DNA of 64,000 nucleotides from NCBI GenBank assembly GCA_026993355.1, contig JALWTX010000012.1, positions 1-64,000 on the forward strand, given 5' to 3'. The translations under genes and the position numbers were made by a program. Every line of letters begins with the position of its first letter. The first letter of the stretch is position 1. The notes beneath the pieces are model-generated. The model saw only the letters and a list, made by a program, of their open reading frames with translations. It was not told the DNA's origin and made no database searches. The DNA comes from Flavobacteriales bacterium (GTDB lineage: Bacteria > Bacteroidota > Bacteroidia > Flavobacteriales > Flavobacteriaceae). Positions 36,292-45,670 of the stretch are shown here, in pieces.

Positions 36292-36633
36292 ATGGTCGAT
36301 TTAAAAAAAACAAATGCCCCTTTAAACACGATAACGTATGATCGGAAAAAGGTTAAAGCGCCTACCGGCAATATATACAAAGCCATTAAAATAATCGGTA
36401 AGCGTGCCGAGCAAATTAATTTGGAATTGAAAGAAGAGTTGTTGAAAAAATTAAAGGAATTTGAAACTGACCAAGATTCATTAGCTGAAATTTTTGAAAA
36501 CAAGGAACAAATTGATATTTCCCGTTTTTACGAACGCTTACCCAAGCCTACAGCTATTGCTTTACAAGAGTGGTTAGAAGGCAAAATACAATGGAAAGAA
36601 GTTTCTGAAGAAGACTATAAAGCTTATAAATAA
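36292..36633 (+). CDS. rpoZ: DNA-directed RNA polymerase omega subunit, Bacteroidota type
   Basis: A 113-residue protein. The ATG at 36292 is used; upstream in-frame codons belong to sequence overlapping bamD. The helical block APTGNIYKAIKIIGKRAEQI is the RpoZ-like region (core omega motif around IxxRAxQI), followed by an acidic C-terminal extension typical of the phylum. It stabilises the beta-prime subunit of RNA polymerase. It sits between bamD and coaBC, as in other Flavobacteriia; coaBC begins two bases after the stop. Confidence 0.82.
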   Translation: MVDLKKTNAPLNTITYDRKKVKAPTGNIYKAIKIIGKRAEQINLELKEELLKKLKEFETDQDSLAEIFENKEQIDISRFYERLPKPTAIALQEWLEGKIQWKEVSEEDYKAYK

Positions 36634-36635
36634 GC

Positions 36636-37841
36636 ATGCCATTGGCCGGTAAAAATATTATTTTGGGCATAAGCGGTGGCATAGCCGCTTACAAAATGCC
36701 TTTGCTGGTCAGATTACTTAAAAAAGCCGGGGCTAACATACAAGTTATAATGACGCCTGCAGCACATGATTTTGTAACGCCCGTTACCTTGGCCACTTTA
36801 TCGGGACGGCCGGTTTTGACAGATTTTATACAAAACAAAGAAGGCTTATGGCACAACCATGTTGCCTTGGCACAATGGGCAGATTTGATGCTTTTGGCAC
36901 CTGTAACAGCTAACACTTTGGCCAAAATGGCGCATGGGCAAGCTGATAACTTTCTCTTGGCCGTTTATATGTCTGCCAAAAGCCCTGTTATGGTTGCACC
37001 TGCTATGGATGTGGACATGTATGCGCATCCGGCAACACGCCAAAATTTACAACAACTGCAAGCATATGGCATACACCTCATTCCGGCTACTAAAGGCGAA
37101 TTAGCCAGCGGACTGACCGGTTATGGTCGTTTGGAAGAACCCGAAAATATTTATAAACACATACTGGATTTTTTCAAACAAAAGAATAGTCTTTCGGGCA
37201 AAAAAGTATTGATTACAGCAGGTCCTACCTATGAAGCGATAGATCCTGTTCGGTTTATCGGTAATCATTCGAGTGGAAAGATGGGAATAGCCTTGGCCGA
37301 AGAAGCTGCCAAGCGTGGCGCTTCGGTTGTGTTGGTTTTAGGTCCCACACATTTACGACCGGCCAATCCAGACATTAAAGTACTACCGGTTACCAATGCT
37401 GAAGAAATGTTTGCAGGTGTAACAGAGCATTTTGGTACGGCAGACATGGCAGTGATGGCCGCTGCCGTTGCAGATTTTACCCCTGAAAAACCGGCAGAAC
37501 ATAAAATAAAAAAGGGCCAAGCGTCGTTATCTATACCATTGAAACCAACTAAAGATATTTTGGCCTATTTAGGGACGCAAAAAAAAAGGCATCAGATATT
37601 AGCGGGTTTTGCTATGGAAACGGAAAATGAAACAGAGAATGCTTTGGCCAAATTAAAACGAAAAAATTTAGACCTCATTGTCTTGAATTCTTTACGCGAA
37701 CCCCAGGCCGGTTTTAAACATGATACTAATAAAGTGACGATTTTTGTAAAGGATGGCCGGCAAATAGATTTACCTCTAAAAAGCAAAAAAGCTGTAGCAG
37801 AGGATATTTGGTCTGTTATGGAATCTTTAAAAACCGACTAA
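36636..37841 (+). CDS. coaBC: bifunctional phosphopantothenoylcysteine decarboxylase / phosphopantothenate--cysteine ligase
   Basis: A 401-residue two-domain enzyme of CoA synthesis. The N-terminal flavoprotein CoaC (about 1-180) has ILGISGGIAAYKMP, the catalytic-His region WHNHVALAQWADLMLLAP and APAMDVDMY. The C-terminal CoaB domain begins KKVLITAGPTYEAIDPVRFI and has NHSSGKMG. Two positions differ from E. coli: the substrate motif reads PAMD rather than PAMN, and the stretch where the catalytic Cys is expected reads ELASGLTGYGR with Ser. It works downstream of the PanB step at the start of the window. Confidence 0.94.
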   Translation: MPLAGKNIILGISGGIAAYKMPLLVRLLKKAGANIQVIMTPAAHDFVTPVTLATLSGRPVLTDFIQNKEGLWHNHVALAQWADLMLLAPVTANTLAKMAHGQADNFLLAVYMSAKSPVMVAPAMDVDMYAHPATRQNLQQLQAYGIHLIPATKGELASGLTGYGRLEEPENIYKHILDFFKQKNSLSGKKVLITAGPTYEAIDPVRFIGNHSSGKMGIALAEEAAKRGASVVLVLGPTHLRPANPDIKVLPVTNAEEMFAGVTEHFGTADMAVMAAAVADFTPEKPAEHKIKKGQASLSIPLKPTKDILAYLGTQKKRHQILAGFAMETENETENALAKLKRKNLDLIVLNSLREPQAGFKHDTNKVTIFVKDGRQIDLPLKSKKAVAEDIWSVMESLKTD

Positions 37842-37858
37842 TATTAATGGTGACTGCT

Positions 37859-38821
37859 ATGCGACATATTTTTCTGACTTTTTTCCTGACGGGTTTATTT
37901 TTTGCTGCCAACGCACAAGAGTTTAAAGCACGTGTGCGGGTGGACGCCTCGGCAGTAAGGGGTTCAAACAAACAAATATTTAAAACTTTAGAAAAATCAA
38001 TTGAAAATTTTATCAATCAAAGACGGTGGAGTGATAAGCATTTTCAAGATTATGAAAAAATAAAATTGGATATTGTTTTGAACATCAAGTCATACAATGT
38101 CAAAAATAATGAGATAAACGGCGAATTGTACTTTAGGAGTTATCGTCCGGTATATAAGTCGGATTACGAAACATTGCTTTTGAACCTGATAGAAAAAGAT
38201 TTCAGTTTTAAATACCGTGAGTTTGAAAAACTGGATTTCAATATTGAACTTTATGACAACAATTTGACCAGCACCTTGGCTTTTTATGCTTATGTTGCTT
38301 TGGGGCATGATTTTGACAGTTTCAAAGAAAACGCTGGTCGTCCTTTTTATGAAAAAGCCGAAATAATTCAAAATAATGCTGAACAAAATGGTATAAAAGG
38401 TTGGGAAAAAGATCATAAAAATAACAGTAAAGGTGACTTAATAGAACTCTTGCTCGATCCTAATTCCAACTATTATCATAAAGCCATTTATACCTATCAC
38501 CGTTGGGGGTTGGATCAAATGGCTGACAATGTTGAATTGGGTAAACGAAACATTATTTCCGCCATTAATTATTTGCAAAAATTGAAAGATACTAATCGGC
38601 GGTCGGATTATCTGATCAAAATATTTTTTGATGCTAAAGCGGATGAATTAGTCCAAATCTTTTCTGCCGGTCCTCCTGTCAGTTTGGCATTTGCCGTTAA
38701 TAAGTTACGAAATTTAGCCCCTAATTATGAATTCAAATGGGCAGAAATTCAAAAAAATTACCAAAAAAACACTTATCATAATTCTTTTAATCGCCGTATG
38801 CCACCGGGCCAATTAAAATAA
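37859..38821 (+). CDS. DUF4835 family exported protein
   Basis: About 320 residues with a signal peptide (MRHIFLTFFLTGLFFAANAQ) and no membrane segment afterwards. The body matches the DUF4835 family that follows coaBC in many Bacteroidota; blocks such as ALGHDFDSFKENAGRPFYEKAEIIQNNA and YTYHRWGLDQM are characteristic. Function unknown, probably periplasmic. The ATG at 37859 is preferred because the signal peptide begins there; an ATG at 37847 is also possible. The usual downstream neighbour recN is not present here. Confidence 0.82.
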   Translation: MRHIFLTFFLTGLFFAANAQEFKARVRVDASAVRGSNKQIFKTLEKSIENFINQRRWSDKHFQDYEKIKLDIVLNIKSYNVKNNEINGELYFRSYRPVYKSDYETLLLNLIEKDFSFKYREFEKLDFNIELYDNNLTSTLAFYAYVALGHDFDSFKENAGRPFYEKAEIIQNNAEQNGIKGWEKDHKNNSKGDLIELLLDPNSNYYHKAIYTYHRWGLDQMADNVELGKRNIISAINYLQKLKDTNRRSDYLIKIFFDAKADELVQIFSAGPPVSLAFAVNKLRNLAPNYEFKWAEIQKNYQKNTYHNSFNRRMPPGQLK

Positions 38822-39045
38822 TTCATTAATACAAACAAATTAAAGCTTGATTATACTCAATACTTTGGCCTTGTGTCAACATTTTTTGTAATAAAACTTG
38901 CCCTATGATTAAATTTCTTGTAAATATTTTTTATCGTATTGTAACTTATGTAACATGTTGATATAGTGTAACATATGTTTCGTTTTTATAATAACTTGGC
39001 ATAAAATTTGAAAGGTTTTATACACTAACATAAAAAAACTGACAT

Positions 39046-39888
39046 ATGAAAACAAATGTTAAAAGATTGCTGAAATTATTTTTATTTTTACTTTTATTGG
39101 GTAGTTTAACCACTGCCTGTGATAAGAAAAAAGATGAAGGAACGGTAGCTGTGAAACTCACGGATGATCCCTTTCCGGTACAATTTATTGGTGCTGTAAA
39201 TGTTGAGATAACCAAAATTGAATTGAAAGATACAAATGATAATTACGTCACGGTTTTCGAAGGGCATAAAACCATTAATGTTGCTGATTATACCAATGGA
39301 ACAACTGCCAATGTGACGTTAAGCAACGTGCCTGATGGTACTTACAATAAAGCCCGTGTTACCATTGGTGATGTCTCCGTTACTTTAACCAACAATACTA
39401 CCTTTACGTTTAATGCCAATGGCAGTATGCAAGCCGAGGTTAAAATAGGACCTGCTTTAGAAGTGCAAAACGGTCAGTTTGGTAACCTTTTATTTGATAT
39501 TGATTTGGCGGATAGCCTTGAATTTAGTGGTAATTTCTTGGGTGATTGGATAACAGATATAACCCAAATAACCGGTATTGCCGATTTTGAACCTGATTTT
39601 AGAGCTGTCGATTTAGATAAAACAGGCAGTGTCAGCGGTACTGTTGTCGATGTAAATGGTAATCCGGCTGCCTATGCCCGGGTAGAAGTAGAGTATGATT
39701 ATGATGACGACGGGATGCCTGACAGTGTTTCAACGCATGCAAAAGCCGATGGCAGTTTTAAAATAATAGGTTTACCTCAAGGTACCTATAAGCTAAAAGT
39801 TGATACAGAAGACAATGGTGAAGCTGAAATAGATAATGTCAATGTAGCGGTCAAACAAACAACCACTGTTAATGTAAGCTTACAATAA
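39046..39888 (+). CDS. DUF4382 lipoprotein with C-terminal carboxypeptidase-regulatory-like domain
   Basis: A 280-residue lipoprotein (hydrophobic signal 8-22, lipobox LTTAC). Residues about 30-165 match DUF4382 (GTVAVKLTDDPFPVQFIGAVNVEI). Residues about 190-280 form a carboxypeptidase-regulatory beta-sandwich (GSVSGTVVDVNGNPAAYARV). An acidic strip YDYDDDGMP could bind calcium. It has its own upstream region of about 220 bases and a strong terminator, so it is probably a single-gene unit. A surface or outer-membrane location is likely; its role is unknown. Confidence 0.82.
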   Translation: MKTNVKRLLKLFLFLLLLGSLTTACDKKKDEGTVAVKLTDDPFPVQFIGAVNVEITKIELKDTNDNYVTVFEGHKTINVADYTNGTTANVTLSNVPDGTYNKARVTIGDVSVTLTNNTTFTFNANGSMQAEVKIGPALEVQNGQFGNLLFDIDLADSLEFSGNFLGDWITDITQITGIADFEPDFRAVDLDKTGSVSGTVVDVNGNPAAYARVEVEYDYDDDGMPDSVSTHAKADGSFKIIGLPQGTYKLKVDTEDNGEAEIDNVNVAVKQTTTVNVSLQ

Positions 39889-39900
39889 GCTAAACTCTTA

Positions 39901-39933
39901 AGCCCCGAAACTACAATTCCGGGGCTTTTTTTA
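39901..39933 (+). terminator. rho-independent terminator after the DUF4382 lipoprotein gene
   Basis: AGCCCCG (39901-39907) pairs with CGGGGCT (39920-39926), followed by a run of T residues. This is the clearest intrinsic terminator in the window. Confidence 0.88.
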
Positions 39934-39939
39934 TATTTG
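39932..39939 (+). promoter_or_regulatory. -7 promoter element TATATTTG for yaaA
   Basis: A perfect TAnnTTTG match that begins at the end of the terminator T run and lies 23 bases before the yaaA start codon. Confidence 0.5.
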
Positions 39940-39962
39940 CATAGAACCTTAAAAGATAAATT

Positions 39963-40718
39963 ATGAAAATTGTTCTGTCACCTGCCAAAAAACTCGATTT
40001 AAAATCTGATTTTCCCAAGTTTCCTTACACAAAACCGGTATTTTTAGATCAGGCCCAAAAACTTATAGAAGTCCTACGGCAGAAATCACCGGATGAGCTT
40101 AAATTATTGATGAAAATATCTGACAGTTTAGCCAATCTTAATTGGGAACGTTACAGACAATGGCATAAAGAAATTGATCAGACAGCCCGGCCGGCTATTT
40201 TTACTTTTAACGGCCAGGTTTATGAAGCCTTAGATGTCCATCATCTCCCTACAGATAAGCTTCCGGAATTAAATGATAAATTGCGGATTTTATCCGGATT
40301 ATACGGTATTTTACGTCCCTTTGATTTGATATACCCTTACCGGTTGGAAATGGGGACAAAACTGGCCTTTAACGGATATAAAAACCTGTATGACTATTGG
40401 CGACCATTGGTGACCGATTACCTAAATAAAGAAATGCCTGATGGTGATTTTCTGGTAAATTTGGCCAGTCAAGAATACTTTAAAGTCATAGACCGGAAAA
40501 AATTTAAACATCCTATTTATGATATCGTCTTTAAAGATTTTAAAGATGGTCAATTAAAAACCATTGCCATTTATGCCAAAATGGCACGCGGTTTAATGAC
40601 GCGGTTCATTGTATTAAACAATATTAATACGCCGGAGGAACTAAAATTGTTCAACCTGGCCGGTTACCGCTATGATGAAAGTTTATCAGAACCTCAAAAA
40701 TTAGTTTTCACCCGTTAA
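39963..40718 (+). CDS. yaaA: peroxide stress protein YaaA
   Basis: A 251-residue protein of the YaaA/DUF328 family, which in E. coli lowers free intracellular iron under hydrogen peroxide stress and binds DNA. Family blocks are MKIVLSPAKKLD at the start, AIFTFNGQVYEALD, RILSGLYGILRPFDLIYPYR, LVNLASQEYFKVI and RGLMTRFIVLNNI near the end. Length is typical. It has its own promoter and overlaps the convergent PAP2 gene by 11 bases at the 3' end. Confidence 0.94.
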   Translation: MKIVLSPAKKLDLKSDFPKFPYTKPVFLDQAQKLIEVLRQKSPDELKLLMKISDSLANLNWERYRQWHKEIDQTARPAIFTFNGQVYEALDVHHLPTDKLPELNDKLRILSGLYGILRPFDLIYPYRLEMGTKLAFNGYKNLYDYWRPLVTDYLNKEMPDGDFLVNLASQEYFKVIDRKKFKHPIYDIVFKDFKDGQLKTIAIYAKMARGLMTRFIVLNNINTPEELKLFNLAGYRYDESLSEPQKLVFTR

Positions 40719-41268
40719 TTTTAAAAAAATATTTTCCTACAGGTTCATATTTTTGCCAAAGCCAAACCACGATTAAAGATACACAGATACCTCCAATTAT
40801 ATCCAGTGGATAATGCACCCCGAAAGCCATTCGGGTATAGGCAATTAGAAGTGCCCATAATAAGAAAATGAAATGCCAATAGCGATTGTTCAGAAAAAAG
40901 AATATGGCAAAGAAAAGGGTGAAAACTTCGGTTGTATGGCCCGATGGAAAACTAAATCCGCCACTGTCAATAAATGGTGTTGCAATTAGTTGGTCCACTT
41001 CATAGGGACGTAAGCGTGCAACAAAATGTTTGGTTGTACCGGTTACAATGGCAGTCAATCCAATCAATAATGCCGCATTGATGACGGCATAAAGATAATT
41101 TTTGTCTTTTTTGATAAAATAAATAAATAAAAGCATTCCCAAGAGGCTAAAACTTATGATGGTGGCATTGGTAGTGGTCCATGCCAAAAAATTATCTGCA
41201 CCGGTTGGGCGGTGCAGATAAATAAATTGTTCAAGTTTTTGATCTGTGGATAATAAGGCTTTTAACAT
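40708..41268 (-). CDS. phosphatase PAP2 family membrane protein
   Basis: A 186-residue inner-membrane phosphatase with about five hydrophobic helices. The three PAP2 signatures are complete: KHFVARLRPYE, FPSGHTTEVF, and RMAFGVHYPLDIIGG. It probably removes phosphate from undecaprenyl diphosphate or phosphatidic-acid-like lipids on the periplasmic side. Its ATG overlaps the stop of the upstream PLP enzyme gene (TAATG), suggesting coupled translation of two functionally unrelated products. Confidence 0.93.
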   Translation of the reverse strand: MLKALLSTDQKLEQFIYLHRPTGADNFLAWTTTNATIISFSLLGMLLFIYFIKKDKNYLYAVINAALLIGLTAIVTGTTKHFVARLRPYEVDQLIATPFIDSGGFSFPSGHTTEVFTLFFAIFFFLNNRYWHFIFLLWALLIAYTRMAFGVHYPLDIIGGICVSLIVVWLWQKYEPVGKYFFKING

Positions 41269-42500
41269 TAGTTTAAACTTTTAGTTTCCGGGCTAAAAAA
41301 GCCAATTTCATTTAAAGCTTCTTTCATTTTTTGATAAGTGTCTTCAATATCAAAATCTAATCCGACAGACATACGTACCAAGCCATCAGATAAGCCCATT
41401 TCAGCTTGCTCTTCTTCTGGCACTTCGCTGGAAGTTCCTTTACCGGGTGCATTAAATAGTGTTTTATAAAAACCTAAACTGACGGCCAAATAGCCAACAT
41501 TTTTGTCTTGTAAACTTTCCATAAATTTAGTAGCCATTTCACCGGTTTTAAGATCCAAAGTCATCATGCCGCCATATCCGAAATCCGGATGTTTCATTTG
41601 ATCAAAAAGGGCTTTTTGCGGATAAGATTCCAAACCGGGATATTTAACTTTTACACCATCTTTTTCCAGTCTTTCTGCCAGATATTGTGCATTTTTACTG
41701 TGTTGCAACATACGAACAGGCAAAGTGCGTAGATTTTTTAAAATTTGAGCCGATCGTAAACTGTCCATCACAGGGCCCAAAAGCATGCTGCTGCCATCAT
41801 TAACATTTTTCAGGTCATTGATAAATTCTGTCGTACTGCAAATAACACCACCTACCGTATCGTTGGCGCCGTTAATAAATTTGGTTAAACTATGAATGAC
41901 AATGTCAGCTCCTAAAACAGCCGGCGAAAAAATTAATGGTGTAAATGTATTGTCAATCACCAATTTTATATTATGTTTTTTGGCAAGCCTTGATAACGCT
42001 TCGATATCTGCCAACTCCAACAAAGGGTTACTTAATGTTTCGGCATAAATAAATTTGGTATTGGGACGTATGGCAGCTTCGACTTTGTCTAAATCCGTTA
42101 TATCGACAAATGAGGTATCAATATTAAATTTTGGGGTCCAATTTTTTAAAAATGCATAAGTTCCCCCGTATATGGTTCGGCTTGACACAATATGATCCCC
42201 ACTGTTTGCCAACTGTAAAATAACCGGTGTAATGGCGCCCATGCCGCTTGCTGCAACATTAGCCGCTTCGGTATTTTCCATTTTAGCCAGCGCTGTTGCC
42301 AAATAATGATTGCTGGGGCTGGTATGGCGCGAATATAAATAACAGCCTTCGGCATTGCCTTCAAAAGTGTCGAGCATGGTTTTGGCTTTTAAAAAAGTAT
42401 AGGTGGCAGAATCTGATATAGAGGGATTGACGCCGCCAAATTCGCCAAAAAATTGTAAATTTTGAATTTCTTTGGCGGGATGATGCTTATGTTTTGACAT
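41268..42500 (-). CDS. Cys/Met metabolism PLP-dependent enzyme (methionine gamma-lyase / cystathionine synthase-like)
   Basis: A 410-residue fold-type I PLP enzyme. Visible features are YSRHTSPSNHYLA near residue 55, the cofactor-binding ASGMGAI and KLVIDNTFTPL, and the PLP lysine in IHSLTKFINGANDT. It cleaves or builds the C-S bond of sulfur amino acids; methionine gamma-lyase, cystathionine gamma-synthase and related activities cannot be told apart here. The EEEQAEMGLSDGLVRMSVGLD end is typical for the family. Confidence 0.88.
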   Translation of the reverse strand: MSKHKHHPAKEIQNLQFFGEFGGVNPSISDSATYTFLKAKTMLDTFEGNAEGCYLYSRHTSPSNHYLATALAKMENTEAANVAASGMGAITPVILQLANSGDHIVSSRTIYGGTYAFLKNWTPKFNIDTSFVDITDLDKVEAAIRPNTKFIYAETLSNPLLELADIEALSRLAKKHNIKLVIDNTFTPLIFSPAVLGADIVIHSLTKFINGANDTVGGVICSTTEFINDLKNVNDGSSMLLGPVMDSLRSAQILKNLRTLPVRMLQHSKNAQYLAERLEKDGVKVKYPGLESYPQKALFDQMKHPDFGYGGMMTLDLKTGEMATKFMESLQDKNVGYLAVSLGFYKTLFNAPGKGTSSEVPEEEQAEMGLSDGLVRMSVGLDFDIEDTYQKMKEALNEIGFFSPETKSLN

Positions 42501-42586
42501 GACTTATTTTTTTGTATGTATAGCTAAAATACAATTTTTTTGTTAAAAATAAGATGCTTATGAGCTTTATACAGATGGAAAAATTT

Positions 42587-43339
42587 TTATTTGTAAACAA
42601 CCGGAATAATTTCGCCCTTTACTAAGCGATAGCGTTCTATTTCTTCTTGCGTCAAATTTTTTGTAAAATCAACTGCTTTGACTTTAAATCCTGCCTGTTT
42701 TAAACGCTCAAAATAATCTTGTCCGTACACCCGCACATGATCATATTGTCCGAAGAGACGTGTTCGTTCTGCAGGATCAGTAATGCTGTCATCTTCAAAA
42801 GTTTCTTTTAATTTATTGTCCAGAGGTACTTGCAAAATGCCCCATCCGCCCGGTTTCATGACCCGGTAGAGTTCTTTCATCGCTTTTAAATCGTCGGGGA
42901 TATGTTCTAAAACATGATTGCAAAGGATGACATCAAAAGAATTATCGTCAAAAGGTAAATTTGTAATATCAGCTTTGACATCTGCCAGCGGCGACTGTAA
43001 ATCTGCTGTAAGATAAGATAGATTAGGCTGTTTTTTGAACCGCTTATAAAAAGCTTGCTCGGGTGCTATATGAAGGACATTTAAGGGTGTTTTAAAAAAA
43101 TTGGTTTGCTGCAGATATAACCAAAGCAACCGGTGTCTTTCTAACGATAAAGTGCCGGGCGATAATACACCGGGGCGCAATTGTACATAGCCATAAGGCA
43201 AAAAACGCCGGTAAGATTTGCCATTAATAGGATCGGTATATTTGTTGCCACGATAAAATATATCCAGAAAAGGTTTGCCGTATTGACTGAGCTTGATTAA
43301 AAGAGGCCGGGGGATGGTATTTAATAACTTTTTAAACAA
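42587..43339 (-). CDS. class I SAM-dependent methyltransferase
   Basis: A 250-residue methyltransferase of the type-11 class. The SAM-binding region is LHIAPEQAFYKRF, weaker than the classic glycine loop, then SYLTADLQS, FDVILCNHVLEHIPDD and LYRVMKPGGWGILQVP. The N-terminal ~80 residues (RRFLPYGYVQLRPG) are basic and may bind the substrate, which is unknown. It lies 17 bases downstream of moxR on the same strand. Confidence 0.85.
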   Translation of the reverse strand: MFKKLLNTIPRPLLIKLSQYGKPFLDIFYRGNKYTDPINGKSYRRFLPYGYVQLRPGVLSPGTLSLERHRLLWLYLQQTNFFKTPLNVLHIAPEQAFYKRFKKQPNLSYLTADLQSPLADVKADITNLPFDDNSFDVILCNHVLEHIPDDLKAMKELYRVMKPGGWGILQVPLDNKLKETFEDDSITDPAERTRLFGQYDHVRVYGQDYFERLKQAGFKVKAVDFTKNLTQEEIERYRLVKGEIIPVVYK

Positions 43340-43355
43340 AGCTTTATTTTAGGGG

Positions 43356-44309
43356 TTACAGCAATTCTTCAATAATCCGGTCTATGGTAAAACCTTCTGC
43401 TTCTCCTTTGTAATTTAAAAGGAGGCGATGCCTTAGAATAGCTTTAGCCACGGCCTGTACATCCTCTATATCCGGTGATAATTTACCATGAACCAAAGCA
43501 TTGGCTTTGGCAGCTAAAATAAGGTTTTGGGAAGCACGCGGACCGGCGCCCCAATCTAAATATTTTTTGACCAATTCGGGGGCACTTTTTGAAGCTGGTC
43601 TTGTTTTGCCTACCAAACGGACAGCATATTCAATGACATTATCAGCTACCGGGACTTTTTTTACTAAGGCTTGATAAGCCAGAATTTGTTCTTTACTTAA
43701 AACCGGCTTAATATCAACTTGGTGACCAATAGTGGTGTTTTTTACCACTTGCACTTCTTCATCAAAACTGGGATAATCAAGTTTTAAAGCCAGCATAAAA
43801 CGGTCTAATTGGGCTTCGGGCAGGGGGTAGGTCCCTTCTTGCTCAATGGGGTTTTGAGTGGCTAATACAAAAAACGGTTGGTCTAAAGGAAAGTTATGAT
43901 TGGCAATGCTCACCTGTTTTTCTTGCATGGCCTCTAAAAGAGCCGCTTGCGTTTTGGGTGGCGTGCGGTTAATTTCGTCAGCCAAAAGAATATTGGTAAA
44001 TACCGGACCTTTTATAAATTTGAAACGACGGTTTTCATCTAAAATTTCAGTGCCTAATATATCTGAAGGCATTAAATCGGGGGTAAATTGAACACGCTTA
44101 AAATTTAATCCTAAACTCTGTGCCAATGTATGCACCAATAAGGTTTTGGCTAAACCGGGAACACCAATTAAAAGAGCATGTCCGTTGGCTAAAATGGCTA
44201 AAATAATTTGATGGACAATGTCTTCTTGCCCTACAATTACTTTTCCTACTTCTTCTTTAAGCGCCCGGATATTTTTTTGTAATTCTTCTGCTAAACGAAC
44301 CTCAGACAT
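43356..44309 (-). CDS. MoxR family AAA+ ATPase
   Basis: A 317-residue AAA+ chaperone-like ATPase. Walker A reads GVPGLAKT, Walker B LLADEINRTPPKTQAALLEAM, sensor 1 FVLATQNPIEQEGTYPLPEAQLDRF, and the C-terminal lid follows. MoxR proteins assist maturation of metal enzymes or protein complexes together with von Willebrand factor partners. In many Bacteroidota moxR heads the Bat operon; here it instead follows the parvulin genes, with batD and batE about 10 kb away. Confidence 0.93.
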   Translation of the reverse strand: MSEVRLAEELQKNIRALKEEVGKVIVGQEDIVHQIILAILANGHALLIGVPGLAKTLLVHTLAQSLGLNFKRVQFTPDLMPSDILGTEILDENRRFKFIKGPVFTNILLADEINRTPPKTQAALLEAMQEKQVSIANHNFPLDQPFFVLATQNPIEQEGTYPLPEAQLDRFMLALKLDYPSFDEEVQVVKNTTIGHQVDIKPVLSKEQILAYQALVKKVPVADNVIEYAVRLVGKTRPASKSAPELVKKYLDWGAGPRASQNLILAAKANALVHGKLSPDIEDVQAVAKAILRHRLLLNYKGEAEGFTIDRIIEELL

Positions 44310-44314
44310 ACGTT

Positions 44315-45670
44315 TTATTTTTTCCAGTTACTGTCAAATTTACAATTTTGGTAATCTTTACTGATTTTGACGTAATTATTTTTTATCTTTTCATTCATCC
44401 ATTTCACCAAGACTTGCTGTTTTTTTTGTTCGAGGGCCATTTCTTTAATTTTCGGATAGTCTTTATTGTAATCCAAGCGGTGTTTCGGGATCCGTTTTTT
44501 GACCATAATAATTTTGTACAGTTCATGACCGGTCCGGTCGGTTTCTGTCAGTACGTCACTTATTTCGCCTTCTTTCATATCCTGCACGGTTTGATGTAGT
44601 TTTGGATCGAGCATGGTTAGTTCTAACATAGAATCACCAGTATTCGGATTGATTATTTTTCCGCCTAAGGCCTTGGTTTCTTCGTCATCGGAGAAATTAC
44701 GGGCAGCTTCTTCAAAAGTTATTTCTTTGTTTACAATCCGCTTGCGAATGGTATCGAGCTGTTTTTGTGCAGCTCGTTTATTTAAGAAACTAATTTCGGG
44801 GACCAATAAAATGTGACGCACCACCCGCTCTTGGCCGTTAATTTCTTCTACGGTAAGGATATGCCAGCCAAATTTTGTTTTAAAGGGTTCGGACACTTGC
44901 CCTTTGTCTAAACTAAAAGCGGCGTCTTTAAAGGCTTGTACAAAAGCCGATTTTCGGGTAATCACATATTTGCCTCCATTGGCACGTGAGCCGGGATCTT
45001 GTGAATATAATACGGCTTGGGCTCTGAAACTTGCACCGTTTTCAACTTTTTTCTTGATATCCTTAAGCTTTTCTATCACTTTTTGTTCGGCTTCTTTGTC
45101 CGGTTTTGGCTTAATAACCAATTGTAACAGTTCTACTTGTGTGCCTAATTCGGGCATTTTATCTTTAGGAATTTTGTCGTAGAAATTTTTCACTTCTTCA
45201 GGGCTGATATCGACATTTTTTAAAACCTTTTGACGCATTAATTGGACATATTTTTTGTCTTTATCTAATTTGGTCAATTCATTTTTAAGCTCGGTCAGTG
45301 TTTTTTTATTGTAAAATTCAAGAACTTTATCCAAATCGCCACCCATTTGGTTTTTCATATATTCTATTTGCTGATTGACCATGCTTTCAACTTCTTTGTC
45401 GGTTACTTTTATTAAAGTATCCTTTTTGGCTTCAATTAACAAAAGTTTATTTTGCAGCAAACGTTCCAATATTTTACAATCATCTAAATTTTTGGTGTCT
45501 AAACCTTGTTGTTTTAACTGCAGTTTTAATTGATCAATCTCCGAATTTAAGACAATTTTGTTTCCCACCACAGCAGCTACGCCATCTATTTTAAGTCTTT
45601 TGTTTTGTCCTGTCAATATACTGACACTTAATAGAATAAGACCAATTATAGTTATTTTTATGTTACTCAT
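44315..45670 (-). CDS. SurA-like peptidylprolyl isomerase (parvulin type)
   Basis: A 451-residue exported folding factor. Signal peptide about 1-21; a SurA N-terminal helical domain (IDGVAAVVGNKIVLNSEIDQ) follows, then two parvulin domains at about 175-275 (QVELLQLVIKP to FKTKFGWHILTVEE) and about 285-385 (VVRHILLVPEIS onward). It likely escorts beta-barrel proteins through the periplasm to the Bam complex. It is the third gene of a parvulin cluster and precedes moxR by five bases. Confidence 0.9.
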   Translation of the reverse strand: MSNIKITIIGLILLSVSILTGQNKRLKIDGVAAVVGNKIVLNSEIDQLKLQLKQQGLDTKNLDDCKILERLLQNKLLLIEAKKDTLIKVTDKEVESMVNQQIEYMKNQMGGDLDKVLEFYNKKTLTELKNELTKLDKDKKYVQLMRQKVLKNVDISPEEVKNFYDKIPKDKMPELGTQVELLQLVIKPKPDKEAEQKVIEKLKDIKKKVENGASFRAQAVLYSQDPGSRANGGKYVITRKSAFVQAFKDAAFSLDKGQVSEPFKTKFGWHILTVEEINGQERVVRHILLVPEISFLNKRAAQKQLDTIRKRIVNKEITFEEAARNFSDDEETKALGGKIINPNTGDSMLELTMLDPKLHQTVQDMKEGEISDVLTETDRTGHELYKIIMVKKRIPKHRLDYNKDYPKIKEMALEQKKQQVLVKWMNEKIKNNYVKISKDYQNCKFDSNWKK

